A stretch of DNA of 64,000 bases. It comes from Lachnospiraceae bacterium UBA1683 (lineage in GTDB: Bacteria; Bacillota; Clostridia; Lachnospirales; Lachnospiraceae). The notes beneath the pieces are model-generated. The model was not told the DNA's origin, did not search any database, and saw nothing but the letters and a program-made list of their open reading frames with translations. A program made the translations under genes and the position numbers. Position 1 is the first letter of the stretch, and every line of letters begins with the position of its first letter. Positions 33,289-43,749 of this stretch are shown one piece after another. Location: the NCBI GenBank assembly GCA_002320245.1, contig DCKD01000087.1, forward strand, positions 124,001 to 188,000. Reading direction: 5' to 3'.

Positions 33289-35406
33289 TTAGTCATTTTT
33301 GTTCGATAATACTTTTTCCTGTACAGACTTCGGTACCGGCTCATAGCTCTCGAAGAACATTGAGTAGTTACCACGTCCCTGTGTCTTGGAACGAAGGTCT
33401 GTAGAATATCCGAACATCTCTGACAACGGAACGTATCCGCGGACAATCTTTCCGCCGCCGAGGTCATCCATACCTTCGATACGTCCACGACGGGAGTTAA
33501 TATCTCCGATAACATCTCCCATGTATTCCTCTGGCATTGTAACTTCTACCTTCATGATAGGCTCCAGAAGAACCGGCGCTCCCTGTTTCATAGCATCCTT
33601 GAATGCAAGAGAACCTGCAATGTGGAATGCCATCTCACTGGAATCGACCTCATGGTAAGAACCATCGTATACTGTAGCGTGAACCCCGACTACCGGGAAT
33701 CCACCCAGAATACCGGATTTCATAGCTTCTTCAATACCTTCGCCTACAGCCGGGATATATTCCTTCGGAATAGAACCACCGACTACTGTAGACTCGAACT
33801 TGTATGTCTCCTCACCGTTGACATCCATTGGTTCAAATTTCACTTTACAGTGTCCGTACTGTCCACGGCCACCGGACTGTTTCGCATACTTGCTGTCGAT
33901 GTCGCTTGGTTTTGTAATGGACTCTTTGTAAGCAACCTGTGGCGCACCTACGTTAGCCTCTACCTTGAACTCACGCAGAAGTCTGTCTACGATGATTTCC
34001 AGATGAAGCTCACCCATACCGGCAATGATTGTCTGACCTGTTTCCTGATCTGTATGGGCGCGGAATGTCGGGTCTTCCTCTGCCAGTTTTGCAAGAGACT
34101 CACCAAGTTTACCCTGGGAAGCTTTTGTCTTAGGCTCGATAGCAAGCTCGATAACAGGCTCTGGGAATTCCATAGACTCGAGAATTACCGGATGCTGCTC
34201 ATCACAGATTGTATCACCTGTTGTAGTGAATTTGAATCCGATAGCTGCAGCGATATCTCCTGCATATACTTTGTCCAGCTCCTGTCTCTTGTTCGCATGC
34301 ATCTGAAGGATACGGCCAACACGTTCCTTTTTATTCTTTGTTGCGTTCAGTACATATGAACCTGAGTTCATAGAACCTGAATATACACGGAAGTAAGCAA
34401 GCTTACCTACGAACGGGTCTGTCATAATCTTGAATGCCAGAGCGGAGAATGGCTCGTCATCAGAAGAATGTCTTACGACTTCATTACCATCCTCATCGAT
34501 ACCCTCGATCGGAGGAATATCTGTCGGAGCCGGCATATATTCGATTACAGCGTCCAGAAGTTTCTGAACACCTTTGTTTCTGTATGCTGTACCGCAGCAA
34601 ACCGGTACTGCTGTACACTCGCATGTAGCTTTACGAAGGACTTTCTTCAAATCCTCGGTTGCTGGCTCTTCACCTTCCAGATACTGCATCATAAGGTCAT
34701 CATCCAGCTCGCAGATTTTCTCTATCAGCTCTGTGTGATAAAGTTCTGCTTCATCTTTCATTTCTTCCGGAATCTCTGTGACAGAAATATCTTCACCCTT
34801 CTCATCATTATAGATGTAGGCTTCCATCTCCATCAGGTCAATGATTCCTTTGAAATCGTCTTCTTTACCGATTGGCAACTGAAGACAAATTGCGTTCTTA
34901 CCAAGTCTTGTCTTAATCTGATCTACAGCATTGTAGAAATCAGCTCCCAAAATGTCCATCTTATTGATGAATGCCATTCTTGGTACATTGTATGTGTCTG
35001 CCTGACGCCATACGTTTTCTGACTGTGGCTCAACACCACCCTTAGCACAGAATACGCCTACGGCGCCGTCAAGTACACGAAGTGAACGCTCAACCTCTAC
35101 AGTGAAGTCAACGTGTCCCGGAGTATCAATGATGTTGATACGGTGTTCCAGGGCTCCAGCCTTCGGCTTTGTGTGATCCTCCAATGTCCAGTGACAAGTT
35201 GTAGCGGCTGAAGTGATTGTGATACCTCTTTCCTGCTCCTGCTCCATCCAGTCCATGGTAGCAGTACCTTCATGAGTATCACCAATCTTATAGTTAACAC
35301 CGGTATAGTAAAGAATACGCTCTGTCAGCGTAGTCTTACCAGCATCAATATGAGCCATAATACCAATGTTTCTGGTTCTCTCTAATGGATATTCTCTTCC
35401 AGCCAT
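33289..35406 (-). CDS. fusA: Elongation factor G
   Basis: The GTPase that drives tRNA-mRNA translocation and, with RRF, ribosome recycling. It has G1 AHIDAGKTT, the G2 region [11 protein letters not shown]3 DTPGHVDF and G4 NKMDI, then domains II-V including [14 protein letters not shown] and SGGRGQYGH. 705 residues is the canonical length. It begins [15 protein letters not shown] with a GGAGG site and lies 12 nt after rpsG in the str operon. Confidence 0.98.
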   Translation of the reverse strand: MAGREYPLERTRNIGIMAHIDAGKTTLTERILYYTGVNYKIGDTHEGTATMDWMEQEQERGITITSAATTCHWTLEDHTKPKAGALEHRINIIDTPGHVDFTVEVERSLRVLDGAVGVFCAKGGVEPQSENVWRQADTYNVPRMAFINKMDILGADFYNAVDQIKTRLGKNAICLQLPIGKEDDFKGIIDLMEMEAYIYNDEKGEDISVTEIPEEMKDEAELYHTELIEKICELDDDLMMQYLEGEEPATEDLKKVLRKATCECTAVPVCCGTAYRNKGVQKLLDAVIEYMPAPTDIPPIEGIDEDGNEVVRHSSDDEPFSALAFKIMTDPFVGKLAYFRVYSGSMNSGSYVLNATKNKKERVGRILQMHANKRQELDKVYAGDIAAAIGFKFTTTGDTICDEQHPVILESMEFPEPVIELAIEPKTKASQGKLGESLAKLAEEDPTFRAHTDQETGQTIIAGMGELHLEIIVDRLLREFKVEANVGAPQVAYKESITKPSDIDSKYAKQSGGRGQYGHCKVKFEPMDVNGEETYKFESTVVGGSIPKEYIPAVGEGIEEAMKSGILGGFPVVGVHATVYDGSYHEVDSSEMAFHIAGSLAFKDAMKQGAPVLLEPIMKVEVTMPEEYMGDVIGDINSRRGRIEGMDDLGGGKIVRGYVPLSEMFGYSTDLRSKTQGRGNYSMFFESYEPVPKSVQEKVLSNKND

Positions 35407-35418
35407 TGTAGCCTCCTA

Positions 35419-36021
<603 letters not shown>

Positions 36022-36154
36022 CTACGATTAATCATAGTTCTGTTTGTGATACGATTTAACTTTCTTAGTTACAAATTATTCTCACGCAGACAACAAGCCG
36101 GAGACAAAGCTGCCCGACTTCAGCGGCTGCCCGTGAGTAAAATGCTTCCGCATT

Positions 36155-36574
36155 TTATTTAGCGTCTTTAGGTCTCTTAGCGCCGTATTTGGAACGAGCC
36201 TGTCTTCTCTTAGCAACACCTGCTGTGTCAAGAGTTCCACGAACGATGTGGTATCTTGTACCTGGCAAGTCCTTAACTCTTCCTCCACGAATCAGAACAA
36301 CGCTATGTTCCTGAAGGTTGTGTCCTTCTCCCGGGATGTAGCTTGTTACTTCGATTCCGTTGGACAGACGAACTCTGGCGATTTTTCTCAGAGCTGAGTT
36401 AGGTTTCTTAGGTGTAGCTGTCTTAACTGCTGTACAAACACCTCTCTTCTGTGGTGCAGATACATCAGTTGCACGCTTCTTCAGAGAGTTGTATCCTTTC
36501 TGCAGAGCTGGTGCTGTAGATTTCTTTTCAGAAGTCTGACGTCCTTTTCTAACTAACTGGTTAAATGTTGGCAT
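36155..36574 (-). CDS. rpsL: 30S ribosomal protein S12
   Basis: A decoding-centre protein. It has 139 residues and starts [39 protein letters not shown] carries the lysine that is mutated in streptomycin-resistant bacteria (wild-type here), and [20 protein letters not shown] carries the second resistance lysine position region and the beta-methylthio Asp loop. First gene of the str operon, with its own strong promoter and a leader of about 110 nt. Unlike the common arrangement, it does not follow rpoC, which lies 20 kb away on the same strand. Confidence 0.98.
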   Translation of the reverse strand: MPTFNQLVRKGRQTSEKKSTAPALQKGYNSLKKRATDVSAPQKRGVCTAVKTATPKKPNSALRKIARVRLSNGIEVTSYIPGEGHNLQEHSVVLIRGGRVKDLPGTRYHIVRGTLDTAGVAKRRQARSKYGAKRPKDAK

Positions 36575-36690
36575 TCTTTTTCACCTCCTATGATTTCGTT
36601 GCCCCGGCCTTATGTCCGAGGGGTTGCAGATAATATTCATTATCTAAAATAGCGCACAAAAATACAATGCATCTTTGTGCACGCTAGATT

Positions 36691-36719
36691 AGTTTATTAC
36701 GTTTTTTTATGAAAGTCAA
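36691..36719 (-). promoter_or_regulatory. str operon promoter
   Basis: TTGACT, 17 nt, TAAACT on the minus strand, about 115 nt before rpsL. It lies between proS and rpsL, where I see no terminator, so read-through from proS is also possible. Confidence 0.8.
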
Positions 36720-36753
36720 GGGCTTTTTCACGATTTTCTTCTATCTTCTTCTA

Positions 36754-38196
36754 TTAATAAGCCTTGCCCCAGTAAACCATATATCTTGCAGGTTTTCCGC
36801 AGCATACACAGACATCTGACAGATGTTCCTGTTCCTCCGGGATACATCGGGATGTCACGCCGCCCGTCTGCTCTTTGATTGCTTCCTCGCAGGCTTCATC
36901 GCCGCACCACATTGCCTTGATAAACCCAATCTCATTCTGTGCGGTCTCAACCATACCGGCCATATCTGTCACTGTATGGATGTGGGAATCCAGAAATGCT
37001 TTTGCCTTTGTATACATGTCCTTCTGGATTGCCTCAAGAATCTCGGAAAGTTTTGCAGCCACCTCATCGATTGCAACCACAATCTTTTCCCTTGTATCGC
37101 GGCGCACAACAACAACCTGTCCATTTTCAATATCTTTCGGGCCAATCTCGATACGAGTCGGAATTCCAAGCATTTCCTGCTCGCTGAATTTCCATCCGGG
37201 ACTCTTCTCAGAATCATCAATCTCCGCTCTGTACCCTGCAGTCTTCAGCGCCGCAAGTAATTCATTTGCCTTATCCAGCACGCCCTCCTTATGCTGCGCA
37301 ATCGGAACAACCCTTGTCTGTACCGGTGCGATATGCGGCGGCAGTACCAGACCGCTGTCATCGCCATGTACCATGATGATGGCTCCGATGATACGTGTAG
37401 ACAGTCCCCATGATGTTTCATAAACACTGTGCAGTTTATTTTCTTTATCCGAATAGCTGATGCCATACGCGTCTGCAAACGCATTTCCAAAGAAATGGCT
37501 TGTACCGGACTGCAGTGCTTTTCCGTCATGCATCAGCGCCTCGATCGTGTAGGTGTCCTGCGCCCCGGCAAACTTCTCACTTGGCGTCTTCTTTCCCGTT
37601 ACAAGCGGAATTGCAAGGTCGTTTTCCACAAAGCTTTTATAGACGTCGCGCATCATCAGGGTACGCTCCTCTGCTTCCTCGTATGTCGCATGAATCGTAT
37701 GTCCTTCCTGCCACAAAAATTCTCTGGAACGAAGGAACGGTCTTGTCGTCTTCTCCCATCTCAGTACGGAGCACCACTGATTCCATACTTTGGGCAGGTC
37801 ACGGTAAGACTGCACAGTCTTGCTCCACACATCGCAAAACAATGTTTCGGACGTCGGACGGATACAGAACCGCTCTTGCAAAGACTCCTCTCCTCCCTTT
37901 GTTACCCATGCAACTTCCGGAGCGAATCCTTCGATATGGTCTTTTTCTTTCTGAAGCAGTGACTCCGGAATCAAAACCGGAAGGTATACGTTCTGTACTC
38001 CTGTCTCTTTAAAACGCCTGTCCAGATTCGCCTGAATATTTTCCCAGATTGCATATCCGTTCGGCAGATAATTCAGACAGCCTTTTACGCCTGAATAGTC
38101 ACAAAGTTTCGCCTCACGTACAACATCTGTGTACCACTGTGCGAAATCCACATCTCTTGCGGTAATTGATTCTACTAATTTTTTTTCCTTTGCCAT
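36754..38196 (-). CDS. proS: Prolyl-tRNA synthetase (archaeal/eukaryal-like type)
   Basis: Charges tRNA-Pro. The 480-residue length and absence of the editing insertion identify the ProS type 3 form found in some Clostridia. Class II motifs: motif 2 around [38 protein letters not shown], and motif 3 in [29 protein letters not shown]. The anticodon-binding domain follows (about 285-385), and the extra C-terminal zinc-type domain ends in [17 protein letters not shown]. Expression is controlled by a T-box leader (38527-38746). An extra 290-nt structured segment lies between the T-box terminator and the start codon. Confidence 0.95.
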   Translation of the reverse strand: MAKEKKLVESITARDVDFAQWYTDVVREAKLCDYSGVKGCLNYLPNGYAIWENIQANLDRRFKETGVQNVYLPVLIPESLLQKEKDHIEGFAPEVAWVTKGGEESLQERFCIRPTSETLFCDVWSKTVQSYRDLPKVWNQWCSVLRWEKTTRPFLRSREFLWQEGHTIHATYEEAEERTLMMRDVYKSFVENDLAIPLVTGKKTPSEKFAGAQDTYTIEALMHDGKALQSGTSHFFGNAFADAYGISYSDKENKLHSVYETSWGLSTRIIGAIIMVHGDDSGLVLPPHIAPVQTRVVPIAQHKEGVLDKANELLAALKTAGYRAEIDDSEKSPGWKFSEQEMLGIPTRIEIGPKDIENGQVVVVRRDTREKIVVAIDEVAAKLSEILEAIQKDMYTKAKAFLDSHIHTVTDMAGMVETAQNEIGFIKAMWCGDEACEEAIKEQTGGVTSRCIPEEQEHLSDVCVCCGKPARYMVYWGKAY

Positions 38197-38238
38197 GATT
38201 GGTTTCCTTTCTTTTCTTAATATAATGATATGATACCA

Positions 38239-38525
38239 GGGTCAAAAGGTCATGCGTTTCATGCTTGCATGAAACGCATGACTTCTTGACCCGCAAAACA
38301 CCGAAAAGGAGCTATTTTTCGTAGAAAAATGAGCGGATTTGAGGTGTTTCAGGATTGCTTCGCATAGAATGAATTGCCGGTCTGCAAGGCGACAGAATAA
38401 GGGCGTAGCGGCGGCTACGTCGGTTGATGTCAACGCAGCAGATGGAATTCAGGCATGTGAAACAGAAGGTTATTTGATGTCGATTATACTAGGCATACAA
38501 AAACGCCGGGACTTTCCATCCCCGT
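38239..38525. repeat. Structured insertion-like element between the proS T-box and proS
   Basis: Opens with a long hairpin: GGGTCAA and TTGACCC outside, and a 16-bp stem GTCATGCGTTTCATGC / GCATGAAACGCATGAC with a 2-nt loop (38249-38282). A second pairing is AAACACC / GGTGTTT (38296 and 38343). The rest (38350-38525) is GC-rich with GGCGTAGCGGCGGCTACG-like symmetry. There is no supported gene on either strand. It is transcribed as part of the proS leader if the T-box allows read-through. I suspect a dispersed element, but no second copy is in this window. Confidence 0.5.
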
Positions 38526-38526
38526 A

Positions 38527-38746
38527 AAAGGGACCGAAAATCTCGGCGGTACCACCCTAATTAACCACATGCACTATGTGATTCTCTCTTATACCGTTAA
38601 CGCCGGTTCTGCGCCGTACTTTCGTACGGGGGCTCCCAGGCCGGTTCTATACCGTTTCCGCAGAAGCCTCCCACCTAAATGCTTCCTCTCTGTGCCGGCC
38701 GATGATATATACTAATCCTGTTCTCTGCCCATATAACTTATTTACC
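38527..38746 (-). promoter_or_regulatory. T-box riboswitch leader of proS
   Basis: The T-box antiterminator sequence AGGGTGGTACCGCCG lies at 38558-38544 on the minus strand, followed by a terminator stem (CCGAG / TTCGG region) and TTTT. Upstream are stem I with AGTA (5' strand of the specifier loop), the AGAGAGGAAGC element, and GAA followed by CCG (38644-38642), the likely specifier. CCG is a proline codon, consistent with proS. The specifier is my reading of the loop and was not checked by folding. T-boxes sense uncharged tRNA; here low charged tRNA-Pro should turn on proS. Confidence 0.9.
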
Positions 38747-38751
38747 GTTGA

Positions 38752-38780
38752 ATTTTAACCGAAACCGAGTGGATTGTCAA
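38752..38780 (-). promoter_or_regulatory. proS T-box promoter
   Basis: A consensus TTGACA, 17 nt, TAAAAT on the minus strand, just upstream of the T-box leader. Confidence 0.85.
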
Positions 38781-38909
38781 GCTATCGCCTCCTACCATAT
38801 CCGAATCCCAGACGAAAGGCAAAAACGGTACCGGAGACTAATCTCCGGCGCCATTCCTTTTCCAACTGCTTATTTAACTATATTTTCAGATTCCGGCAAA
38901 AAGCAATTT

Positions 38910-40052
38910 TTATCCCTGCACCTGCAGCAGTTTCTGTTTCAGCTCTGCCTCCAGTTTCTGCATCTCCACTTCCGCTTCCCGGCGTTTCTGTCTGCCCTCC
39001 TGCTGAATATGCATCACCTCATCCAATGTGGAAATCAGCGATTCGTTCGTCTGTTTCAGTGTTTCCATATCCACAATCCCGCGCTCCGATTCCTTTGCTG
39101 TATCAATTGTCGCCATCTTTAATTTCTCCGCATTCTTTTTCAGAAGTTCATTGGTCATATCCGTCACTTCCCGCTGTGCGGCTGCCGCCTGTGCGGAATG
39201 CTCAACGCCAAGCCCAAGTACCATCTGGCTCTTCCATAACGGAATTGTATTCACAATCGTTGACTGAATCTTCTCCACCATCAGCGTATCATTTCCCTGT
39301 ACAAGACGAATCTGCGGCGCCGTCTGCATCGAAATTTGACGGGTCAGCTCCAAATCGTGCAGCTTCTTTTCAAAACGGGTGCACATAGCGTCTAAATCTC
39401 TGGCTGCCTGCGCATCCTCCGGAAGACCGCTCTGCTGTGCCTCCTGCAGCAGTTCCTGCAATTTTGTTCCGCGCACTTCATTCAACTTCTTTTTTCCCGC
39501 AAGAATGTACATTGTCAGTTCTTTAAAATAAGTCAGATTCAACTCATACATCTTGTCCAGCAGCGCAACGTCCTTGAGCAACTGCACCTGATGTGACTCC
39601 AGCGCCTTACAGATTTGGTTGACGTTCGTTTCCGCTTTTGCGTATTTTGCCTTCATTGCAGTAATCTTATTTGAACTTTTTTTGAAAATGCCAAGAAACC
39701 CTTTTTCTTCTTCCTCATCAAAACTTTTCAGTTCTTTTACTACGCCGCTTAATAAATCGCCTACTTCTCCCAAATCTTTCGTCTTCACATTTTCCAGCGC
39801 ACTCTCCGAAAAATCTGCCATCTTTTTCTGTGTGCCTGCTCCGTACTGCAAAATCATGTTCGAATCGGTCAAATCAATCTGCTCCGCAAACTTCGCCGCC
39901 ATCCGGCGCTCTTCATCCGTCAGGACACTTTCATCCATCATCGCCTCCGCTTTTTCTTCCTGTATCGGCGCAGCAGTTTTTTTCTCCTCCTCAAATGGAT
40001 TCAGAGTCAAAGTCGGTGTTGCTTCAAATTCTTTCAATTCATCACTCATCAT
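38910..40052 (-). CDS. TelA/YaaN-family protein (toxic anion resistance annotation)
   Basis: A 380-residue soluble, strongly helical protein of the TelA family. The N-terminal 100 residues are variable and acidic. The conserved core includes GDLLSGVVKELKSFD, EKGFLGIFKKSSNKI, YELNLTYFKELTMYILAGKKKL, QMVLGLGVEHSAQAAAAQREVTDMTNELL and TLKQTNESLISTLDEVM near the C-terminus. The family is named for tellurite resistance of plasmid TelA; its biochemical role is unknown. The neighbour is an XpaC-like gene, the same pair as xpaC-yaaN in Bacillus. It lies 48 nt after that gene, with a half copy of repeat P1 between them, so they are probably one operon. Confidence 0.88.
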   Translation of the reverse strand: MMSDELKEFEATPTLTLNPFEEEKKTAAPIQEEKAEAMMDESVLTDEERRMAAKFAEQIDLTDSNMILQYGAGTQKKMADFSESALENVKTKDLGEVGDLLSGVVKELKSFDEEEEKGFLGIFKKSSNKITAMKAKYAKAETNVNQICKALESHQVQLLKDVALLDKMYELNLTYFKELTMYILAGKKKLNEVRGTKLQELLQEAQQSGLPEDAQAARDLDAMCTRFEKKLHDLELTRQISMQTAPQIRLVQGNDTLMVEKIQSTIVNTIPLWKSQMVLGLGVEHSAQAAAAQREVTDMTNELLKKNAEKLKMATIDTAKESERGIVDMETLKQTNESLISTLDEVMHIQQEGRQKRREAEVEMQKLEAELKQKLLQVQG

Positions 40053-40078
40053 GTACCACCTCGTTCATTATATTCTTT

Positions 40079-40100
40079 CAGAGGGGACTGTCCCCTTTGC
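40079..40100. repeat. Palindromic repeat family P1, half copy
   Basis: AGAGGGGACTGTCCCCTTTGC matches one arm of P1 with one change; the other arm is missing. It lies immediately after the XpaC-like stop codon and before the TelA-like gene, and still forms a small dyad (AGGGGAC-T-GTCCCCT). Confidence 0.65.
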
Positions 40101-41368
40101 TATCGTTTCTCTTTTAATCCATCCTCCGTCAGGCCCTCCTGTGCCAACATGGTATTCAGCACGGAGATATCTGACGACACATCCCATGCCGTATCCTGAA
40201 ACATGGTGTCGAGCAGTTTTTCAAATGCTACATTCAATGTATCCAGCGTTTTTTCAATTTCTTCTTTGGAGGAACGAATGTTTTCTCCCTGTACCGGCTG
40301 AGAATCCAAATCCTCGTATGCCTCCAGCAGTTTTACGGTAGTCGGCAGATAATAATTCATCATCCGGTGTAAATCAGATACGGACTCCGGATTGTCTTCT
40401 ACCCGGTCAAATATACGGTCTACCAGCATCTCCATTCTGGAAATTTTTGCGGAAATCTCTGCTCCCGGAATCGCATCATTACAGGCATGGATTTTCCTGA
40501 TATACTCTTCTCCTGCCGCAATCACCTCCTGCACCTCCGGTGTCAGGTTGCTGCGCTCTTCCTCTGCCTGATGCCGGCTTTGCGTTTCTTTTGCCGCCTT
40601 TTCCGCCTCATCCTGTCTTTGCTGTTTTGTCCTGCGCATCAAATCTGTATATTCATAATACGCCTTATTGCTCGCAATCAGGCATTTTCCCTGCTCATCA
40701 AAATGCCCCTGCCGGAACCAGCCTTTCTGAATCATCTTCTTTAAATCTTTTGCAATAAATTTCTCTGTCTTTCCAAACTGCTCTGCCAATACTTTTACAT
40801 TGCAATATTCTTTCCCGTCCAATTCTCTGATGTACATACGGAACCGTTTCACCCCGCCGAGTTTCATCGTTCCCGCTGCTGCCATAATCATCGTTGCGAT
40901 GGACAGGACACTGAAAATGACCAGTGTAAGAAGTCCCCCTATCCCATCCGTCTCCGTCATGACAAAAGCCAGTCCTGCCAGAACCATCATCAGGTTGAAC
41001 GCCGACAGTCCATATCCCGCCACACACAGCATGACACCACCTGCCGTTGCAGATGTGGTGCTTTTATACAGCGCCGGTTCTTCCCTTTGCTGATACGGTC
41101 CGTAATGCGCCTCGCCGTATCTTGGCATATCATTCTGATAGCGGTATCCTCCCTGCCAGCCACGGCGTGTACTTTTTTCCTGCTGTCCCCGGATATTGCG
41201 GTTGACCATATCCCCGACATTCCTCATTGTATCGGAAAATGTATTCGCCGCTCCGTTCACTGCATCTGTTATCGTCTGATTCAGTCTGCTGAAATCACCG
41301 GAATCCACTGCGTCCTGCACGCTTCTTCGAATTTCGTCTCCAAACCGTTCCCAATCCTGATTCGCCAT
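40100..41368 (-). CDS. XpaC-like protein (5-bromo-4-chloroindolyl phosphate hydrolysis family)
   Basis: A 422-residue protein from ATG 41368, chosen for its AGGAGGA site (the frame is open 21 codons upstream). The N-terminal part is hydrophilic. Two adjacent hydrophobic hairpins (about 125-190: GVMLCVAGYGLSAFNLMMVL, then LLTLVIFSVLSIATMI) anchor it in the membrane. A helix-turn-helix-like segment (about 220-260: VLAEQFGKTEKFIAKDLKKM) and a long helical C-terminus with the XpaC-type VEDNPESVSDLHRMMNYYLPTTVKLLEAYEDL follow. The original name describes a phenotype in Bacillus, not a proven enzyme. It is upstream of the TelA-like gene, as in Bacillus. Confidence 0.85.
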   Translation of the reverse strand: MANQDWERFGDEIRRSVQDAVDSGDFSRLNQTITDAVNGAANTFSDTMRNVGDMVNRNIRGQQEKSTRRGWQGGYRYQNDMPRYGEAHYGPYQQREEPALYKSTTSATAGGVMLCVAGYGLSAFNLMMVLAGLAFVMTETDGIGGLLTLVIFSVLSIATMIMAAAGTMKLGGVKRFRMYIRELDGKEYCNVKVLAEQFGKTEKFIAKDLKKMIQKGWFRQGHFDEQGKCLIASNKAYYEYTDLMRRTKQQRQDEAEKAAKETQSRHQAEEERSNLTPEVQEVIAAGEEYIRKIHACNDAIPGAEISAKISRMEMLVDRIFDRVEDNPESVSDLHRMMNYYLPTTVKLLEAYEDLDSQPVQGENIRSSKEEIEKTLDTLNVAFEKLLDTMFQDTAWDVSSDISVLNTMLAQEGLTEDGLKEKR

Positions 41369-41517
41369 ATCGTCCTCCTGTGCCTGTATTTCATCCTGTA
41401 GTTTCCTATTCCCCCAAAAGACTTCAATCACATTTTCTCTTGACCGAATAATTCTTTTATATGATAATCAGTTTAGTCAGATTATAAGGAAAAGTCAAGA
41501 ACGAAGGAGATACATTC

Positions 41518-42210
41518 ATGAACCCAGAAATATTATATGAAGATACAGAAATCATCGTCTGTGTAAAACCTGCCGGAATCCCGACACAAAGTAAACGAAT
41601 CGGCACTCCGGACATGGAAACTCTGCTGAAAAACCACATCGTTAAGACGCAAAAAACGAAGACGCCTCCTTATCTGGCAGTCATCCATCGACTGGACCAG
41701 CCTGTAACGGGACTTCTCGTATTTGCCAAAACACCTGCCGCCGCAAAGGAACTCAACCGCCAGCTTCAAACCGACGGATTCGGAAAGTATTACCGCGCAT
41801 GGCTGGCCGGGGAACCGCCGCTTACGGAAGGCGACCTGACCGATTATTTACTGAAAAACGGACGCACCAACTCATCTTCTGTGTGCACCGCCGACACCCC
41901 AGGCGCCAAAAAGGCAGAGCTGCACTATCACATATTAAAAAAATGCCCTCCCCATACGTTAGTGGAAATCACGCTGAAAACCGGGCGGCATCATCAGATT
42001 CGCGTGCAGATGTCACACTTAGGCTGTCCGATTGCCGGGGACTGCAAATACGGGGACTCCACCGGATATGGTGCTTCCGGGCTACAGCTATTTGCCTGTC
42101 ACCTGGTATTCCAGCATCCGCGCACAAAAAAGAAAATGGAATTCTTTCTGGATGATTCTGTTATGGAGAATCTTCTTCTCCACAACAAAAACAAGACTGC
42201 CGTAAAATAA
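41518..42210 (+). CDS. RluA-family pseudouridine synthase
   Basis: A 230-residue RNA pseudouridine synthase. The catalytic Asp is in AVIHRLDQPVTGLLVFAKTP, and VEITLKTGRHHQIRVQMSHLGCPIAGDCKYG is the conserved C-terminal block. No S4 RNA-binding domain precedes the catalytic domain, so it belongs to the shorter RluA/TruC-like group; which rRNA or tRNA uridine it modifies cannot be told. The ATG has a GAAGGAGAT site. It is divergent from the XpaC-like gene. A long inverted repeat (ACTGCCGTAAAATAA ... TTATTTTACGGCAG) surrounds a second stem downstream and probably terminates both it and spoVG. Confidence 0.9.
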   Translation: MNPEILYEDTEIIVCVKPAGIPTQSKRIGTPDMETLLKNHIVKTQKTKTPPYLAVIHRLDQPVTGLLVFAKTPAAAKELNRQLQTDGFGKYYRAWLAGEPPLTEGDLTDYLLKNGRTNSSSVCTADTPGAKKAELHYHILKKCPPHTLVEITLKTGRHHQIRVQMSHLGCPIAGDCKYGDSTGYGASGLQLFACHLVFQHPRTKKKMEFFLDDSVMENLLLHNKNKTAVK

Positions 42211-42291
42211 GCTTTCATACCGGATACAGACCTGATTCAAACCTGCTTATTCTCTATCCGGTATCATTTCTTTATTTTACGGCAGCCCTAT
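42194..42291. terminator. Bidirectional terminator between the pseudouridine synthase gene and spoVG
   Basis: The outer arms CTGCCGTAAAATAA and TTATTTTACGGCAG are perfectly complementary and enclose an inner stem ATACCGGATA / TATCCGGTAT. The left arm overlaps the 3' end of the pseudouridine synthase gene. Confidence 0.75.
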
Positions 42292-42301
42292 TTTACTCAG
42301 T

Positions 42302-42589
42302 TTACAGTTCCCCACCAACAGTTTCCTGCTCTTCCTCAAGAGACTCTCTGTATTTATCCAATATCGTACTTTGAATTCTCTCGCGGGTACCGGAATTAAT
42401 CGGATGCGCAATATCGCGATATTCCCCGTCCAATGCCTTTTTGCTTGGCATCGCGATAAATAAACCTTTCTCTCCTTCTATCACCTTGATATCATGGACT
42501 ACGAATTCCTCATCAAAGGTAATGGATACAACTGCTTTCAGTTTCCCCTCTTTTGCTACTTTGCGTACGCGCACATCTGTGATTTGCAT
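42302..42589 (-). CDS. spoVG: SpoVG RNA/DNA-binding regulator
   Basis: A 95-residue protein starting [20 protein letters not shown] at ATG 42589, with an AAGGAGACT site (nine codons of open frame upstream ignored). The [30 protein letters not shown] block is the family signature. SpoVG was found as a sporulation stage V locus in Bacillus and affects septation; it binds nucleic acid in several Firmicutes. It follows glgD by 42 nt, so it may be co-transcribed with the glycogen genes. Acidic C-terminal tail. Confidence 0.95.
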   Translation of the reverse strand: MQITDVRVRKVAKEGKLKAVVSITFDEEFVVHDIKVIEGEKGLFIAMPSKKALDGEYRDIAHPINSGTRERIQSTILDKYRESLEEEQETVGGEL

Positions 42590-42630
42590 CTTCCAGTCTC
42601 CTTTCTCTGTCTGCATTATTCAGATAGAGC

Positions 42631-43749
42631 TTATAATGCATACCTTTCGTTTTTTTCAACCACTACTTTAATACCATCCTCACCGATATATCTTGTATTC
42701 GCACGAATGGTGCCGCGGCTTTCCACAATGCAATTCTCGATATAAGTATTGTCTCCGAGGTATACATCGTTCAGGATAATTGAGTTCTTAATCACACAAT
42801 TATTTCCGACATATACTTTTTTGAAAATCACAGAATTTTCAATCGTTCCGTTAATAATGCTTCCGCTTCCCACAAGGCTGTTCTTCACAACCGCACCCGG
42901 ATTATATTTTGCAGGCGGCTGGTCGCTCACTTTGGAGTAAATCTCCGGGAGCTGCTTGAAGAAGTAATCCCTTACCTCCGGCTTCAGAAAATCCATGTTT
43001 GTCTTGTAATAGGCATCCACTGTCGAGATATTGCTCCAGTAACTTCCAATCTTGTATCCGTAAATCTTTTTCAGATTTTTATAACGAATCAGAATGTCAT
43101 TTACAAAATCATGCCGCTCCTCTTCCGCACAACGTTCAATCAAATCAATCAACTGCCGTCTTCGGATTACATAGATTCCGGTGGATACAGTCTGAGAACG
43201 CGCAACCATCGGTTTTTCTTCAAACTCCTCAATCCGTGCCGCTTCATTCATGCGGACGGTTCCGTAACGAGTCGCATCCTCCTTTGGCCCCAGTTCTTTT
43301 ACAACAACCGTAATATCTGCCTTTTTGGCGATATGGTACTCAAGCACCTTATTGTAATCCAGCTTGTACACGGCATCACCGGATGTGATGATTACATATG
43401 GCTCATGGCATTTCTTCAGGAAATCCAGATTCTGATAAATCGCATCTGCTGTTCCTCTGTACCAATATCCATTATCCGCTGTAATCGTCGGAGTGAATAC
43501 ATACAATCCGCCCTGTTTTCTTCCGAAGTTCCACCACTTGGAGGAATTCAGATGTTCATTCAGCGACCTGGCATTATACTGTGTCAGTACAGCCACTTTC
43601 TGTATTCTTGAATTCGTCATATTGCTCAGCGCAAAATCAATTGCACGGTAACTGGATGCAACCGGCATCGCTGCAGCCGCCCTCTTTTCCGTCAGCTCAT
43701 GCATCTTTTTACTGTTTCCGCCTGCCAGAATAATTCCCACTGCTCTCAT
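42631..43749 (-). CDS. glgD: ADP-glucose pyrophosphorylase-like subunit GlgD
   Basis: A 372-residue protein with the nucleotidyltransferase fold ([28 protein letters not shown]) and a C-terminal left-handed beta helix (repeating [27 protein letters not shown] coils; not all copied). In Firmicutes GlgD forms a heterotetramer with GlgC and lacks several catalytic residues. Here the N-terminal GG-x(n)-R loop carries Asn-Ser-Lys-Lys rather than the QGSRLG of GlgC. Its ATG overlaps the glgC stop (ATGA), so the two subunits are coupled. Glycogen synthase and the other glycogen genes are not in the window. Confidence 0.93.
   Translation of the reverse strand: MRAVGIILAGGNSKKMHELTEKRAAAAMPVASSYRAIDFALSNMTNSRIQKVAVLTQYNARSLNEHLNSSKWWNFGRKQGGLYVFTPTITADNGYWYRGTADAIYQNLDFLKKCHEPYVIITSGDAVYKLDYNKVLEYHIAKKADITVVVKELGPKEDATRYGTVRMNEAARIEEFEEKPMVARSQTVSTGIYVIRRRQLIDLIERCAEEERHDFVNDILIRYKNLKKIYGYKIGSYWSNISTVDAYYKTNMDFLKPEVRDYFFKQLPEIYSKVSDQPPAKYNPGAVVKNSLVGSGSIINGTIENSVIFKKVYVGNNCVIKNSIILNDVYLGDNTYIENCIVESRGTIRANTRYIGEDGIKVVVEKNERYAL

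Noticed and set aside
38242..38433. 63-codon minus-strand frame in the proS leader
   Set aside because: It runs through the hairpin element, lacks a ribosome site and looks like translated repeat DNA.
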